A stretch of 64,000 nucleotides of DNA from Cervus elaphus (lineage: Eukaryota; Chordata; Mammalia; Artiodactyla; Cervidae). Positions within the stretch are counted from its first letter, which is position 1. Each line of letters begins with the position of its first letter. Position numbers and translations under genes: made by a program. A model generated the notes under the pieces. That model was not told where the DNA came from. It ran no database searches and saw only the letters and a program-made list of their open reading frames with translations. This document shows positions 1-11,100 of this stretch, piece after piece. The DNA lies in assembly GCF_910594005.1 (NCBI RefSeq), contig NW_025316735.1, positions 299,280 to 363,279 of the forward strand. Reading direction: 5' to 3'.

Positions 1-1542
1 ACACAGTGGTCCCTTCTCTCCCATCCCCCACCACCTGAGTGCTCATCTCACAGCTGTACTAGGAGGTGGACTGCTGTGCCCACAAAGTTCACATGGGCTT
101 CCTTTCAGTTCCATCCATGTGGTTTCCGTGAGCCAGGTCCTAGGCCTTCCTGTGTGCCCCCAGCCCACCCACACCCACGTGTGGTGGAAAGACAAGCCCA
201 AGTTCTGCCTGGCTCAGCCAGGGGGCCTCCCTGTGTGGCTGAGTCACAGCACAGACAATCTGTGGTGAGTTCTTCCATGGTAGCCTCATTCAAGGACAGG
301 TTACAATTCGCAGAGGTTGCAACTGCATCCACCCCTCACAATGCAGCCCCTGTCTTGGGGGGCAGGGCAAGGGCTGAGCAGCACACACAGGGTAGTAGAA
401 GCAGCCCCACCAGTGGCTACTTGGTGTCCGGGCTGGAGCTGGGCAGAGAGCAGCCGCAGGGCTCCCTGGAGGTCCTGGGACAGAGCCCGGGATGGGCAGG
501 TAGGGGCCTGTCTCTAAGCCAGAAGGGAGAAGCTTCCAGACATGATTGCATCTGACCTTCTCCTCATGTCTCCTTTCTCTGGCGTAGGGCCTGCAGTGAG
601 CCCAGCTCCTTCGTATTCCTGGGCTTCAGCGTGGGGGAACTTTGTAAAGTTTCCAACCCACAGAAAATTGCCAACCTCTGTAGGCTTGAGGGGGACCCAC
701 GATCTCCACACAGAGCCCTTCTCATTCCTGTGGACCTCTGTGGAGAGAGGAATTGGGGGTGGGGAGTGGGAGAGCTGCTCTGAGTGAGGAGGGTGCTTCT
801 ATGCTTCTAAATCAGCTTCCTGAGAGACCCTCACCCCCAACCCTGCTGGCCTGGAGCACTGAGGTCTTCAGAACCTTCCAGAACCTTCCTCAGTTGAGCA
901 ATCCCAGCCCAGGGCCAATCCCCAGGGAACCTGGAGAAAGAGAAGCTCCCCTTGTTGAGGATCCCTGTATCCTTCTGTTTAAAGGGCCAGAGGGAGGAGA
1001 AGGATTCTGAGCTTTTAAGAGAAGGTCTCTCAACAAAACACTTCCTGATGCTCATCTGACACTAAAAACCTATTCAAGTCATAAACTTCTCCTGTGGAAC
1101 ACGTCTCAAGAATGTATTTATCTAAAGGGCATCTGTGTTTGGTCTCAAACTCAAATGCTCCAAATGTCAGGCCCTGAATGATTTATTTGGGGCCTCCTGT
1201 TCCCTCCCTGTGAATTGTCTTCCGGCTCCAGCCCTGCTCCTGTCACCCTTTCCACTGATGTTTACAGACTCAACAGGCTTCTGTTCACACCAAGGAGGCA
1301 GCCCAGAGGGAGTTGGGGGCAGAGGGGTGTGAGTGTGCACCGGTAAGGACTGATGCTGTCACAGCAGATGGCCCTGCCCTACCTCCTGCCTCCTGAATGC
1401 ACCTTGTGCCTCTGCCCAGGCTGTCTTCTTAGCTTCCAGGGCCATTCCTCACAGCAGGTCATCCAACTAGCACCCTGAGTCCTCATCATGTCCCCATGGA
1501 GAGGGCCGGGAGATAAATCCAGCACAGTTAAACCAGGAAGCA
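1..1542. other. Upstream intergenic DNA, no gene recognised
   Basis: I see no coding exon, RNA gene or clear repeat. Short open frames occur on both strands without protein-like features or splice context. Confidence 0.6.
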
Positions 1543-1679
1543 GGACTTCCCTGGCTGTGCAGTGGTTAAGACTCCATGCTCCCGATGTAGGGGATATGGG
1601 TTTGATCCCTAGTTGGGGAACTAAGCTCGCACATGCTGCAGGGCATGGCCAAAACAACAACAAAAACAAAAACAAAACA
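1543..1679 (+). mobile_element. Ruminant tRNA-derived SINE
   Basis: It begins with the ruminant SINE start GACTTCCCTGG, has the TTTGATCCCTAGTTGGGGAACTA box-B-like segment in divergent form, and ends in an A-rich CAAAACAACAAC-type tail. I cannot decide between the CHR and Bov-tA subfamilies. Confidence 0.85.
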
Positions 1680-1689
1680 GGAAGCACAC

Positions 1690-1715
1690 TGTGTGTGTGT
1701 GTGTGTGTGTGTGTG
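1690..1715. repeat. (TG)n microsatellite
   Basis: About 13 uninterrupted TG units lie directly against the tail end of the reverse-oriented SINE that follows, the usual position of dinucleotide tracts in ruminant SINEs. Confidence 0.95.
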
Positions 1716-1927
1716 CTCAGTTGCTTCAGTCGGGTACAACTCTTTGCGACCCCATGGACTGTAGCCTGCCAGTCTGCTCTGTCTGTGAGATTCTCCAGGC
1801 AAGGTTGCTGGGGTGGGTTGCCATATCCTCCTCCAAAGATCTTCCCAACCCAGGGATCAAACCCACGTCTCCTGCGACTGCTGCAACGCAGGCAGATTCT
1901 TTACCACTGAGCCACCAGGGAAACCCA
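1716..1927 (-). mobile_element. Bov-tA/BovA SINE, reverse orientation
   Basis: The complement shows the standard order: CCTGGTGGCTCAGTGGTAAAG-like head, GGTTTGATCCCTGGGTTGG-like box B, then the CATGGGGTCGCAAAGAGT-like 3' part. It is slightly diverged. Confidence 0.92.
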
Positions 1928-4900
1928 GGAAGCATACTGGGTTCCCTTCAAATTGTTTAGATGGAGCATCTGAGTATTGGCTAGGGAGAGTGGTATCTTG
2001 GAGCCCAGACTTCTGAGTGACAATTAAGAGTTGAACAACAGAGGGGGCCAGAGGCAGGCAGGAAGACAGAAGGAACAGCCAGTGGAGGTCAGTGGCCACA
2101 GAACACGTAGGGAGTCTGAGACCATTGGAGGCAGGGTGGCTCGGGAGCAGAGGGAGGTAGGCCCTGGAGAGGGGCTAGATGCTGAGCTCCCAGCCCCAGC
2201 AAGCAAGCCCTTGGGTCTCAGGCTGCTGCACAGAGTCCCCTGACAGCCCTTCATCACAACATATTAACATGCATGAGCTCATCAGCCCCTTTCCAAAGAG
2301 GCCCCTGAGAACAGGGCCCTCCAACGCCCACTCTGCCTACAGGAGGCAGGGGTTTCAGTAGACGTGGTCAGGCTTGGTGCTGGGTCTGCAGGGGAACAGA
2401 AGATTCCCCAGGACGAGAGAGAGTGTGCCCAGGGGGAACCCCAGCAAGACTGCTGCTGTTGAGGGTGGGGGTGGGGGCTCTGGCACTTTCAATCCACCAG
2501 GAAACAGAGTGGAAGCTGCTGGATCAGACAGCCCACTGGGACTCAGCAGGCTCTGGTTTCTCTGCTCTCCCCACAGCGGGGGAGGTTTGGGCTAGGAGCC
2601 TGCCCAGCCCCCCAGGAGCCCCAGGGTAAAGCCGGGAAGGTGTTTCTTAGAGCATCAATGCCCAATAAGTACATAGCCATGTATGACTACTTAATTTTAC
2701 ATTATTGTAAATTCAGTTCCTGAGTCGCACCATCCATATCTCAAGTGCTCCACAGCCACACTTGGCTAGTGGCCCTCACATTGGATGGAACAGAGGAGGA
2801 AGTTACCACCATCACAGAACATTCTGTGGACAGCACTGGGGATGAAGGCCAGGCTGGCCAGCTTCTCAGCAAACAGGGGTGCTGAGGGGTGCCCACCTGG
2901 GCTGGGTGAGGTGTCTACAGCAGAGCTGGGAGCTACCTCCCAACCATGCACCTAGGTTCAGATAGCCACCTTTAGGGAGGTGTTAGAGAGGAAGCAATGG
3001 TGGCACCCTAGATCTACCCGAGACAGCACTCCCCACCTCCCCTGGCCACCTGGGGCTGCTGCCATCACTGAACAAGGTCTTTAGGAGCACTTCCTGGATT
3101 GGGGTGGGGAGAACGGGGGTCAGTCAGTGCCCTGCTGCTCGCGGGCTTGTCTGTAAGCACAGGTGGCTGGGGGAGCCACACAGGTTATGCCCTCCCACAG
3201 GCAGGTGGCCAGCCCCCCTCCCCCTCCTTTCCAGGGATGGCGGCACCCCCACACACACACTGCCTCAGCACCCGCAGGCCTGAGATGGATGTAGAAGCAG
3301 CACACCGTGCCTGGAGCTGCACCCACCCCATCCTGGGCAAGGAGGCCTCAGAAGCCATTACAGGACATTAAGTCAATGGACTTCCTATTTGTCAGCACAC
3401 CAAGAACACAGCAGACATTTTCCACTCCTAAAGATTGCCTGGGTCAGAGCATTCACTCTGCCAATCCTGCAGGCTGTAACCCTCTCAGAGACCAGAACTG
3501 CACCTTCTAGAGGGGTGAGGTGAGGCTGCCAAGGAGGTGCTTCATGGGGAGACAAAGACCCCTTATCCCTGCTGGGGCAACAGAGGAAACCCCAAGGCCC
3601 ACCCTGTCACTTCCCCCACTCCCTGTGGGCAGCACCATCCCCAGAGCTCTGTCTTCTTTGCCCAAAGTCAACTCCCCAGGACATCCGCCCTGACAGACAC
3701 CCTGCCCCATGCCCCTCCCCATCTGGGGTCACTTGTGAATGCTCTGTGTGTCTGTACCTTATGTGTTGGTGATTGTCCTTGAGAAGCACCCCAAAGGAAG
3801 GGTCTTGGCTTAGCTCACTGTAGTTTGAAAAGGGTGCTGGGAAAATAGTGCCCAGCAAGTATTTATTAAATAGATGAACTTTTCAAGAAGAGTAAATGGT
3901 AAATGTGCAGATCAGGTGAAATACAGACTCGGATGTGAATTTTTGAGCAAAAACAAGGCTCAACTTCATGCTTGTTGATCATTTTAGGTTACATGACCAG
4001 GGAGGGACATTCAAGGCCCCTCCTTGTAGACCCTGGCTAAGCAACCCTGCCACAAGGCAGACCTCCCTGGCTTTGTGATTCTGCCCACCTGAACATGACA
4101 GGTAGCATATGCTACCTGTCACCAGTTTTGTTTTGTTTTTCCACTGTGGGCCACAGAACAAATCGAGAGGCATCATCCATCTTACCTGAAGGTTTTGTCA
4201 TTTCAGTCTGGAAACTGGAGAATTCATAAATAGGTTTTGTGATGGTAAAGGTAAGCTTAATTTTTCATTCACCTCTAGCTAATAACTGATGGAGAGGTTC
4301 GCCTTTGCTTCTAGAAGCAAAAGGGAAAAGAAAAGGCTTCCCAGTGACAGGATAATTTGTCAGAAAGTTATGAATGAGCACAAGCAGGACTGTATAGGAA
4401 GTGTGTATTGAATGATATGACATACTGGCTTCTAATTGCTGCTGCCTTTCTGATCAATAATACATGTTTTCAAAAAACCTTCTGTTTGCATTTACACAAT
4501 GGGCTGTAACTACTGCAAAGGATCCATTAAGACCTATTTTAAAAAGTGCATTCGTAAAAACTTGTCTAAATCTGCATTACGAGGCAGATTATGAAACTGC
4601 CCTGGGAGATGTTTTTTCTAAAGAGCATTCAGGTCATACCTGTTGGACTGGCCAATTCGAGCTCCCTGTTACTGCTATGGCTTGCTTGTAAGCTAGGTCA
4701 GTCCTTCTCTTTGGTGTCCTTGAGGCAAGAGGCAGGCACTGCCAGGCCTGAGGCCCCATTAGGTTCCAGTGGTCTCCAGCCAGTGGTACCCTTGGGCTGG
4801 GGACTTGATGTGAGCAAAGCCCCCAAAGCCTGGGTGAGGTATGAGCAGAAATCAACCCACCACTCCCGAATGTGTAATTACATGCTCAGATAAGTGCTGC

Positions 4901-5249
4901 GGTGGCAAAGAGGACTCTGGGGTTCTAGGGCTCTCTCTCCTTCCACTGAGAAAGCTGTAGGTCCTGTGGGGAGGGCTGGAGACAGGCATTGGCTCCTGCA
5001 GGCTGGTATCATTGGCTGCCAGCCCCATGCAGGTGTGACTTGTTACCTGTGCAGGTGGGAAGCCAGAGCTGGGGCAGCAGACAGCCCGTTTTAGGGGTCA
5101 CCTGTGTTCTGTGCTACCTGAGCTAGGTCCACCGACCACTCTTGCCTCAGCTCAGCTTCCACAGCTGACGGGAACCAGTGATAACAAGGACAGCTCCTGC
5201 CCATTGCCTCGGATTCACCTGTCCTCAGGCACCTAAAGGGAGAGAGCTC

Positions 5250-5345
5250 TGCTTTCCTGAGGCCCAGAGATGTTGCAAACATGCTGAGGTCACACAGACC
5301 AGAGAGAGATGGCTTCGATACAACTCAGAGCCTACCTGCAACCTT
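5250..5345. mobile_element. Possible MIR fragment
   Basis: CTGAGGCCCAGAGATGTTGC followed by GAGGTCACACAGACCAGAG and AACTCAGAGCC resembles the middle of MIR. The element is old and diverged, so the call is tentative. Confidence 0.45.
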
Positions 5346-5604
5346 CACACCAGGTCACTGCCCCCAGCCTAACATCCAGACAGCACCTTGGACTTTAGAG
5401 GACCCCTGGAAGAAGAGCCAAAAAAAAAAAAGCTCATTTTCTAGACAACCAGAAACAGTGCTGATTCTGTCAAAGCTTCATTTGGGTTCAGCCTCACAGC
5501 ACTGCCAGGTAGTTACTGTATTATTACTCCCATGTTCTAGTACATGATGAAGACCCCAAGGCCCCAGTGATGCAGCTAGCCTGGTTCTTGTGCTGTGGGG
5601 AGGA

Positions 5605-5695
5605 ATGGAGAAGAGATTCTTCCAGAGAAGAGGGAGGGAAGCAGGCGAGGGAGGAAAAGGAAGAACAGAGGAAGGAAGGGAAAAGAGCAAGGTGG
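5605..5695 (+). repeat. Polypurine stretch
   Basis: Nearly 90 bases are almost all A and G, with GGGAGGGAAG, GGAGGAAAAGG and GGAAGGAAGGG blocks. It looks like low-complexity sequence and has no coding features. Confidence 0.7.
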
Positions 5696-7754
5696 GGCCA
5701 GAAATTCAGAGGAGAAAAACAACTCCATTGGGGTGGCCCATGGAAGGGTGACTGGGGCAAAGAGTTGATGTCAGGCCTCCTGGTGGAGATGGGCCTTGTC
5801 TGGGACTCATGGGGGTCTCATAGATATGCAGGACCCAAGGCCAGAAAGCCCAACGCTTCACCTCTGCCCTCTCCTAGATGATTATCTGGTCAGGTCTCTG
5901 GGCATACACATGGGGGCGAGTGTACATCCGTGTCCTGCACATGACACAGGTATATGCTCATGCATACATGTGTACATACACAGACGGGGATAAAACTACA
6001 CATAGGAGGCTCCCTGGACTTTTTTCTAAGAAGAAGGCAATACCCCCACCATAGTCTTAGATGTCCTCTCAAGACCCCCAAGGGTGGTGGTGGGGAAGGA
6101 GTGGAAGGGCCTGAGGGGATCAGGCAGGAGCACAGTGTCCAATGGGCCCTTGAGGTGGTCACCCAGAGCACGACTGGACATCCGGCCTGACCAGTCAGCC
6201 AAGGCTTGGCTGGGGCAGTTCCACAAGGGTGGGGCCAGTTGGAAAGAATGCACCAGGCCACCCCCCTTCATTCTGCATCCTCCTGTCACAGAAGTCTGTG
6301 TGTAACAAAGAAGTCTCTCTTGGGATCTCCCTTCCTAACTCAGGTCCCTTCGCTGTGCACAGGCCTGAGCAGCTCAGCCTTGGTGGTTACTATTAGCACC
6401 AGAGGTAGCTCGCCCACACCCAGGGGAATCCCCCACAGCCAACTCCAGCCCCAGATGTCCAAGAGCCTGAAGCCCTGGGAGGGTGAGGCAGGCAACATAA
6501 GGTCTGGTGGCCGCAGGGTGGCTCTCCTGAGCTGATAGCACTGTGCCCTGGCCTTCTGCCAACAGGCTGGCTTGGACATCTCAGGGGGCAGAGCCCCCAG
6601 CCAGCCTGTCTCGGCAGCTCCTCCTCCTCATGGCGAGTGACTTCACTTTGACTTCATATCTGCAGTGATGTGCACAGCTCTTACTCAGCTCTGAGCTCAG
6701 CCAGGCAGGAGGGTGCAGCTCTGTGCACAGCAGGAAGAAAAGACCCTGAAATAGGGGCACCTCAGGCCTAGGGACCTGGGATCCTCCCACCCCAAGCTCC
6801 CATGTGCATCCCATTCCTCTGTGCCCTGGTGGGGGCCAGACCTCAAAAGGCAGCTGGGAGGTGGGAGGAGAACAGTGGACTTTTCCCACAGGAGCCTAGT
6901 ACTCACCTCCCCCCTCACCCCAGGACCTCCCATGTTAGGGACCCAGAGTCTTCCCTCTTTAGTATCAGATGTGTTTATAGGCATCATTTCTTGGTGCAAA
7001 AATTAAATTCTTTTGGGCTCCAGTTCCTTCTTGTTACTTGCTCTGCTACCCTGTCAGCCCCACATCCTAAGAACTCTAATGTGTGGTGGGGGGGAAAGGG
7101 TATTACCCTCCAAGCATTCCGTTAACGCTGGCTCCAGGTCTCTTTGAAAGGTGTGCCCGGTCAGATCCCTGTTTTCATTGGCTGGACCAGTCCTAAAGAG
7201 GGGTTCACAAACTAACGCTAGGACACCCCCAGAGGGACTACAGAAGCCACTCACCAGGCGCACCCCTGGAGTGCACAGAAGGCGCCGGCTCAGGGTCCCT
7301 CGCGGGGGCTCTTCCCCTCCTCCCACCTTCGGCCGCCAGAGAGGCCGCGCACCCACCGCACCTCCCCCCTCCGCGAAATGGCGGAGGATGCGCCCGTGCC
7401 CGGAGCCTGGAGGCGGGGCACCTGCCTGGTCTGCAGGTCCCTTCCGGCTCACTCCCAGCCAGTCCGCCCAGAATCCGCATCCCCGCCTGGTTTCCCTGAC
7501 CTCTCTGGGCGGCAGGGAAGGTCGAAGCGCAGAGACAGCGAGAGGGCGCACAGGCTGAGGAAGAGTGACTGTGCGTGCGGAGGTGCACGGCTTGGGGCTG
7601 CGGCTGCCAGGCCGGTACCCGGACCCCGCACCTCGCCCCTACTCGTGCCCCGCCCGGCCTGCACCCCGCGTCCGGCTCTGGTCTACTAACCCTCGCCCTG
7701 GGGTAAGCGCACCAGGGATCGCCTGGGGAGGTACCCGGCGCCCCGCCTTTACTT

Positions 7755-7830
7755 CCGCACCCTGGCCCCGCCCCCCTGCCACTCCGCTCCCCCCCCACGC
7801 CGCCCTCACTGCCCCGCCCCGCCCCTGCTC
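7755..7830 (-). promoter_or_regulatory. C-run cluster in RET promoter; G-quadruplex/i-motif candidate
   Basis: The + strand has several runs of four to seven C separated by one to a few bases, so the - strand has matching G runs. A G-quadruplex and i-motif have been described in the human RET promoter; whether this cluster is its counterpart is inferred from position and composition. Confidence 0.45.
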
Positions 7831-8053
7831 TCGCCTCGTGCGCAGCCCGCGCCCTCCCCTCCTCAGTCATGTGCTCCGAGCCCCGAGCACAGCTGCGGAG
7901 AGTGCCCTGGAGCCCGCGCCCCGACGCTCGGTGCCCGCAGTGTTCACTGCGTCCTCCGCTCCAGGACGGGCGGTGCTGAGCGCCGCACCCCGCTGCTGAG
8001 CCCCCCAGCCCAAGGAAGCGTCCCTCTCGCCGCAGCCGCAGCGTGCATCGGCG

Positions 8054-8123
8054 ATGGCGAAGGCGACGGCCAGCGCCGTGGGGCTGAGGTTGCTGCTTCT
8101 GCTGCTGCCCCTGCTCGGGGAAG
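8054..8123 (+). CDS. RET: RET exon 1: start codon and signal peptide
   Basis: The ATG lies in a good context (G at -3, G at +4) and opens MAKATASAVGLRLL, then a leucine-rich stretch ending in PLLGE: a classic cleavable signal peptide. A GTGAGT donor follows at 8124, and the exon ends one base into a codon, as in other mammals. It has one leucine codon fewer than human exon 1 (70 against 73 nt). An upstream ATG at 7869 is in another frame and ends at 7979. Confidence 0.96.
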
Positions 8124-11100
8124 GTGAGTTCTGTCGAGGACTGGTGCCCGCAGCGGCCGGGGTGAAGTTGGAGCCGTGCGGTGGAGTGGACGCGTTTGAA
8201 AATGCCTTTCTGTTCACGGCGGGCAGCGGGCCAGGCAGTTACTGGCCACTTGGACTCCACTGGGAGTGGGGTGGTGTGGCGGGCAGCGCGCCTCGGGCCC
8301 CAGGCTGGGTGGGTCTCGGCCGGAGCCGGACACGGGCCAGGCGCCTGTGCCCAGGGCCCGAGTCGCAGCCACGCTCGCCTGCCTGGTTGCGCCTCGGGCC
8401 ACAGCAGCGTCTCGGGGCGAACCAAGCGGATCTTGTTGGCGTTTTGGTGCAGGTAGGGGAGGACGGGTAAGGTAGCCCTAAAAAGCCTGCCACTGGGGCA
8501 GGAGGAGTTGTGTTTCTGTAAACGATTGCTCCATTTTGGTTTCCTTGTCACACTCCACGTCGGTGCGTTTCTCCTCCAGCTCTGATATCCTCTCTCAGGT
8601 GAGAGCGGAGGGGATCTGATCTTTTTAAAACGGTTGCTTTTCCTTGTGAGTTTTTGCCACCCTACTTCTTAAAAATCCCCCAAGCCTGTGGTTTTTAGGG
8701 AGGCTGCCCTCGAGGGCCCGCTCAGGCTGGCCCAGCGCCACCGGCCCTGGCTCCAGTCCCACCCACTTCTTTAGAGTCCCCTGTTGCTGCCCCACAGGGG
8801 TACCTGAAGGTGCAGCCTTTGGCACCGTTTGACGGTTCGGGGCCAACATGCACCAAGCGCTTTTACCATCCTGGAGTGGAGTAGGGCTGTGTGTTGTCAG
8901 CATCAGTGCTGGGAGGATTCGAAGTGGCTTTGCAGAGGCTGGTCACTGCCCCCACCTCCAAAACTCTCAACAGATGAATGAACCCCAAGGCTGTGGAATC
9001 TGCTTCTTACCCCCTGCCCCCCGTGGCCACGAATTTTAGTTTCTCTCAAATTGTCCCTGATTTCTTTTTCTTAAATACTTATATGTATGTACTAAATTTC
9101 CCTCTGAGAGTAGCCCCCACCACCCTTCCCCACCTTTCCCTTCAGCCTTTGGGAATACAAGAGGCAGTGAGTGGTTCCCTGCTTCTGGCCCTGGGTCCTG
9201 CACAGACGGTGGGTTCACAGGCCTGCCCAAGGTTTCATTTGTATGACTGGATCCTAAACTCAAGAGTCAGATACTTACACTAGGATGGGCCCCCAGCCCA
9301 TCACAGGAAAGGCAGGGGAGAAATCCTTCCCATGCCCCGGGGAAGAATGGGGGAAGCATTGGGAGTCTGGGGTCAGGGTGCTGTGAGGCGGAAACAGACA
9401 GAAGAAGGATGAAGACTCCGCAGAAGTAAACACAGACAAGGCCTTCAGAAGATCTCTTGTAACTCTGCGTTGCAACTTTGTAGTAATGGGCGGGTGATCA
9501 GGTGAGAGGCCGAAGCCAGGGTGGACTTGGTGGCCTCAGAACCTAGAAGAGGACTTCCCATGCCTCTCCTGTGCTTAGCCAAGGTGTCCAGCTGAGGCTA
9601 GGAGGACTGGACTGGGAGCGGGGCTGCTAGCATGGACCTGTGACACTTGGTAGGAATGCAAGTGGCTTTTTCACAGCCTGGACTTAAGGAGTTGGGTGGT
9701 GGGAGAAAGGCCCTCCAATCCAGGGAAAGCAGGTCTCCTGCCCCACCCACTCTTCCAACAGGATGAGTAAGAAACTGATTGACGACACTGAGAGTGGAGA
9801 GGTGGCCCCGCGGTACTCAGGAGGAGACAGCTGGGCGTTTGGAGAGGCCTGCAGGCACACTACTCAGAGTGGCAGTTCTGGAGCTCTCTCAGTGTGGTGC
9901 TCCAGACTGCCGCAAGTGAGCCAGGGCCACTGCTCCGGGACTCACCCAGGCTGGGAGTAGCCCGGCCTCAGGGCGGCCCCTTGTGGATGCAGCCCTTCAG
10001 TGGCCGTGCCTCTTACCTGGGGTATGGGCTGGGTCTCTAGGGGATGAAAGCCCTCCCTGCTGGCCTAGACCTACCTCCCCCAGACCGGAAGCTCTCTTCT
10101 GTGCTGGATGACTGATGAGAGGCAGGGTAGGGAGGCAACCAGATGGAGCGGCAGTGGCCTGGACCCCAGTGTTGGGGAAGGAAAGCACTGCCTCAGGGCT
10201 GGCAGGGATGGGCTAGAGGGCTCAGGGGTGCTCAGACCAAGGTCATAGGACATCACCAGACCCCTAGTGTGTGCCCCTCTCCATGTGTACACACTCTCAT
10301 TGTGTAAGAATTCACACGCCTTCAGAAAAAGGCGCCATCCCAGACACAGACTCCCAGAGTAGGGCAGTACTCCTCACCCACACTCTGGTATCTGTGTGAG
10401 GGCACACATGGGCACACACACACACTCTTGAATCCATGCTCACACACTCTCATGCTCACTCTTGGTGATCACCGAGACACCACTGCCCTTTCTCAAGGAT
10501 ATGTGATCATGAGGCCTGTGGACACACTCACACCCATGCTCGGCCCCTCACACTACACCCTTATCTGGGAAACCCAGCCCCCCTCCCTGCTACTCCCACA
10601 CATTGCGACCCCTGCGTGTATACACAGGGACACCTGCTCCTCCCTATTCACACTCAGGGGGCACAGCCTGTCCACCTGGGGCATCCTGGACCCATCTAGA
10701 AGTTGTTCTCAGAAGAGTGTGTGGCGTTTTACTGCTCCAGTGCAGGTACAGATGTCCCCGTGGCATGGATGAAGAGACTGATTCCCAGCTTCCAGGGCTC
10801 TCCCTGAATGTCTCAGGCTGACTGCTCACCCAGCACCTTCTCCCTGCTCTTCCTCATGAGGCCTCGCACCTCCCATCTTCCTGGCCTGGCTTCTGGGTTC
10901 CTGTTTTGCTCAGTACCTCTGCCCACAAGGAGAGACCTGCCCCCTGTGCCTGCACGCCCCTGGGGCCTCTCACTCCCAGTACTGGCCATGACTTCCAGCC
11001 TGCTCTCCAGGCTGTGGGCCCTGCCCCTCTGCAGTTGGACCTGGGTGTGCCACTTTTGCTGGGACCAGCAGGTGCCAGCGCAGCCCCTCAGCCAGGAAGA

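Larger units (their letters stand above)
1928..7239. other. Upstream intergenic DNA before the RET CpG island
   Basis: No exon of another gene is recognised. There are two possible MIR fragments (5250-5345, 5500-5590), a purine-rich stretch (5605-5695) and a short CA tract near 3250. The rest is unremarkable unique-looking sequence. Confidence 0.6.
7240..8480 (+). promoter_or_regulatory. RET: RET CpG island and TATA-less promoter
   Basis: Base composition changes sharply here: CpG is frequent and GC content high from about 7240 to 8480, unlike the flanks. No TATA box is seen upstream of exon 1. Several GC boxes suited to Sp1-type factors cluster at about 7760-7830 (CCCCGCCCC forms). The stretch before the ATG, including CTGAGCGCCGCACCCC near 7977-7992, resembles the human RET 5' leader as I remember it. 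The exact transcription start cannot be read from sequence alone; 7,860-7,900 is a guess. Confidence 0.8.

Noticed and set aside
7238..8551. 437-codon open frame on the - strand over the CpG island
   Set aside because: It lies opposite RET exon 1 and the promoter in very GC-rich DNA, where stops are rare, and its translation is a low-complexity Ala/Gly/Arg/Pro mix with no domain.
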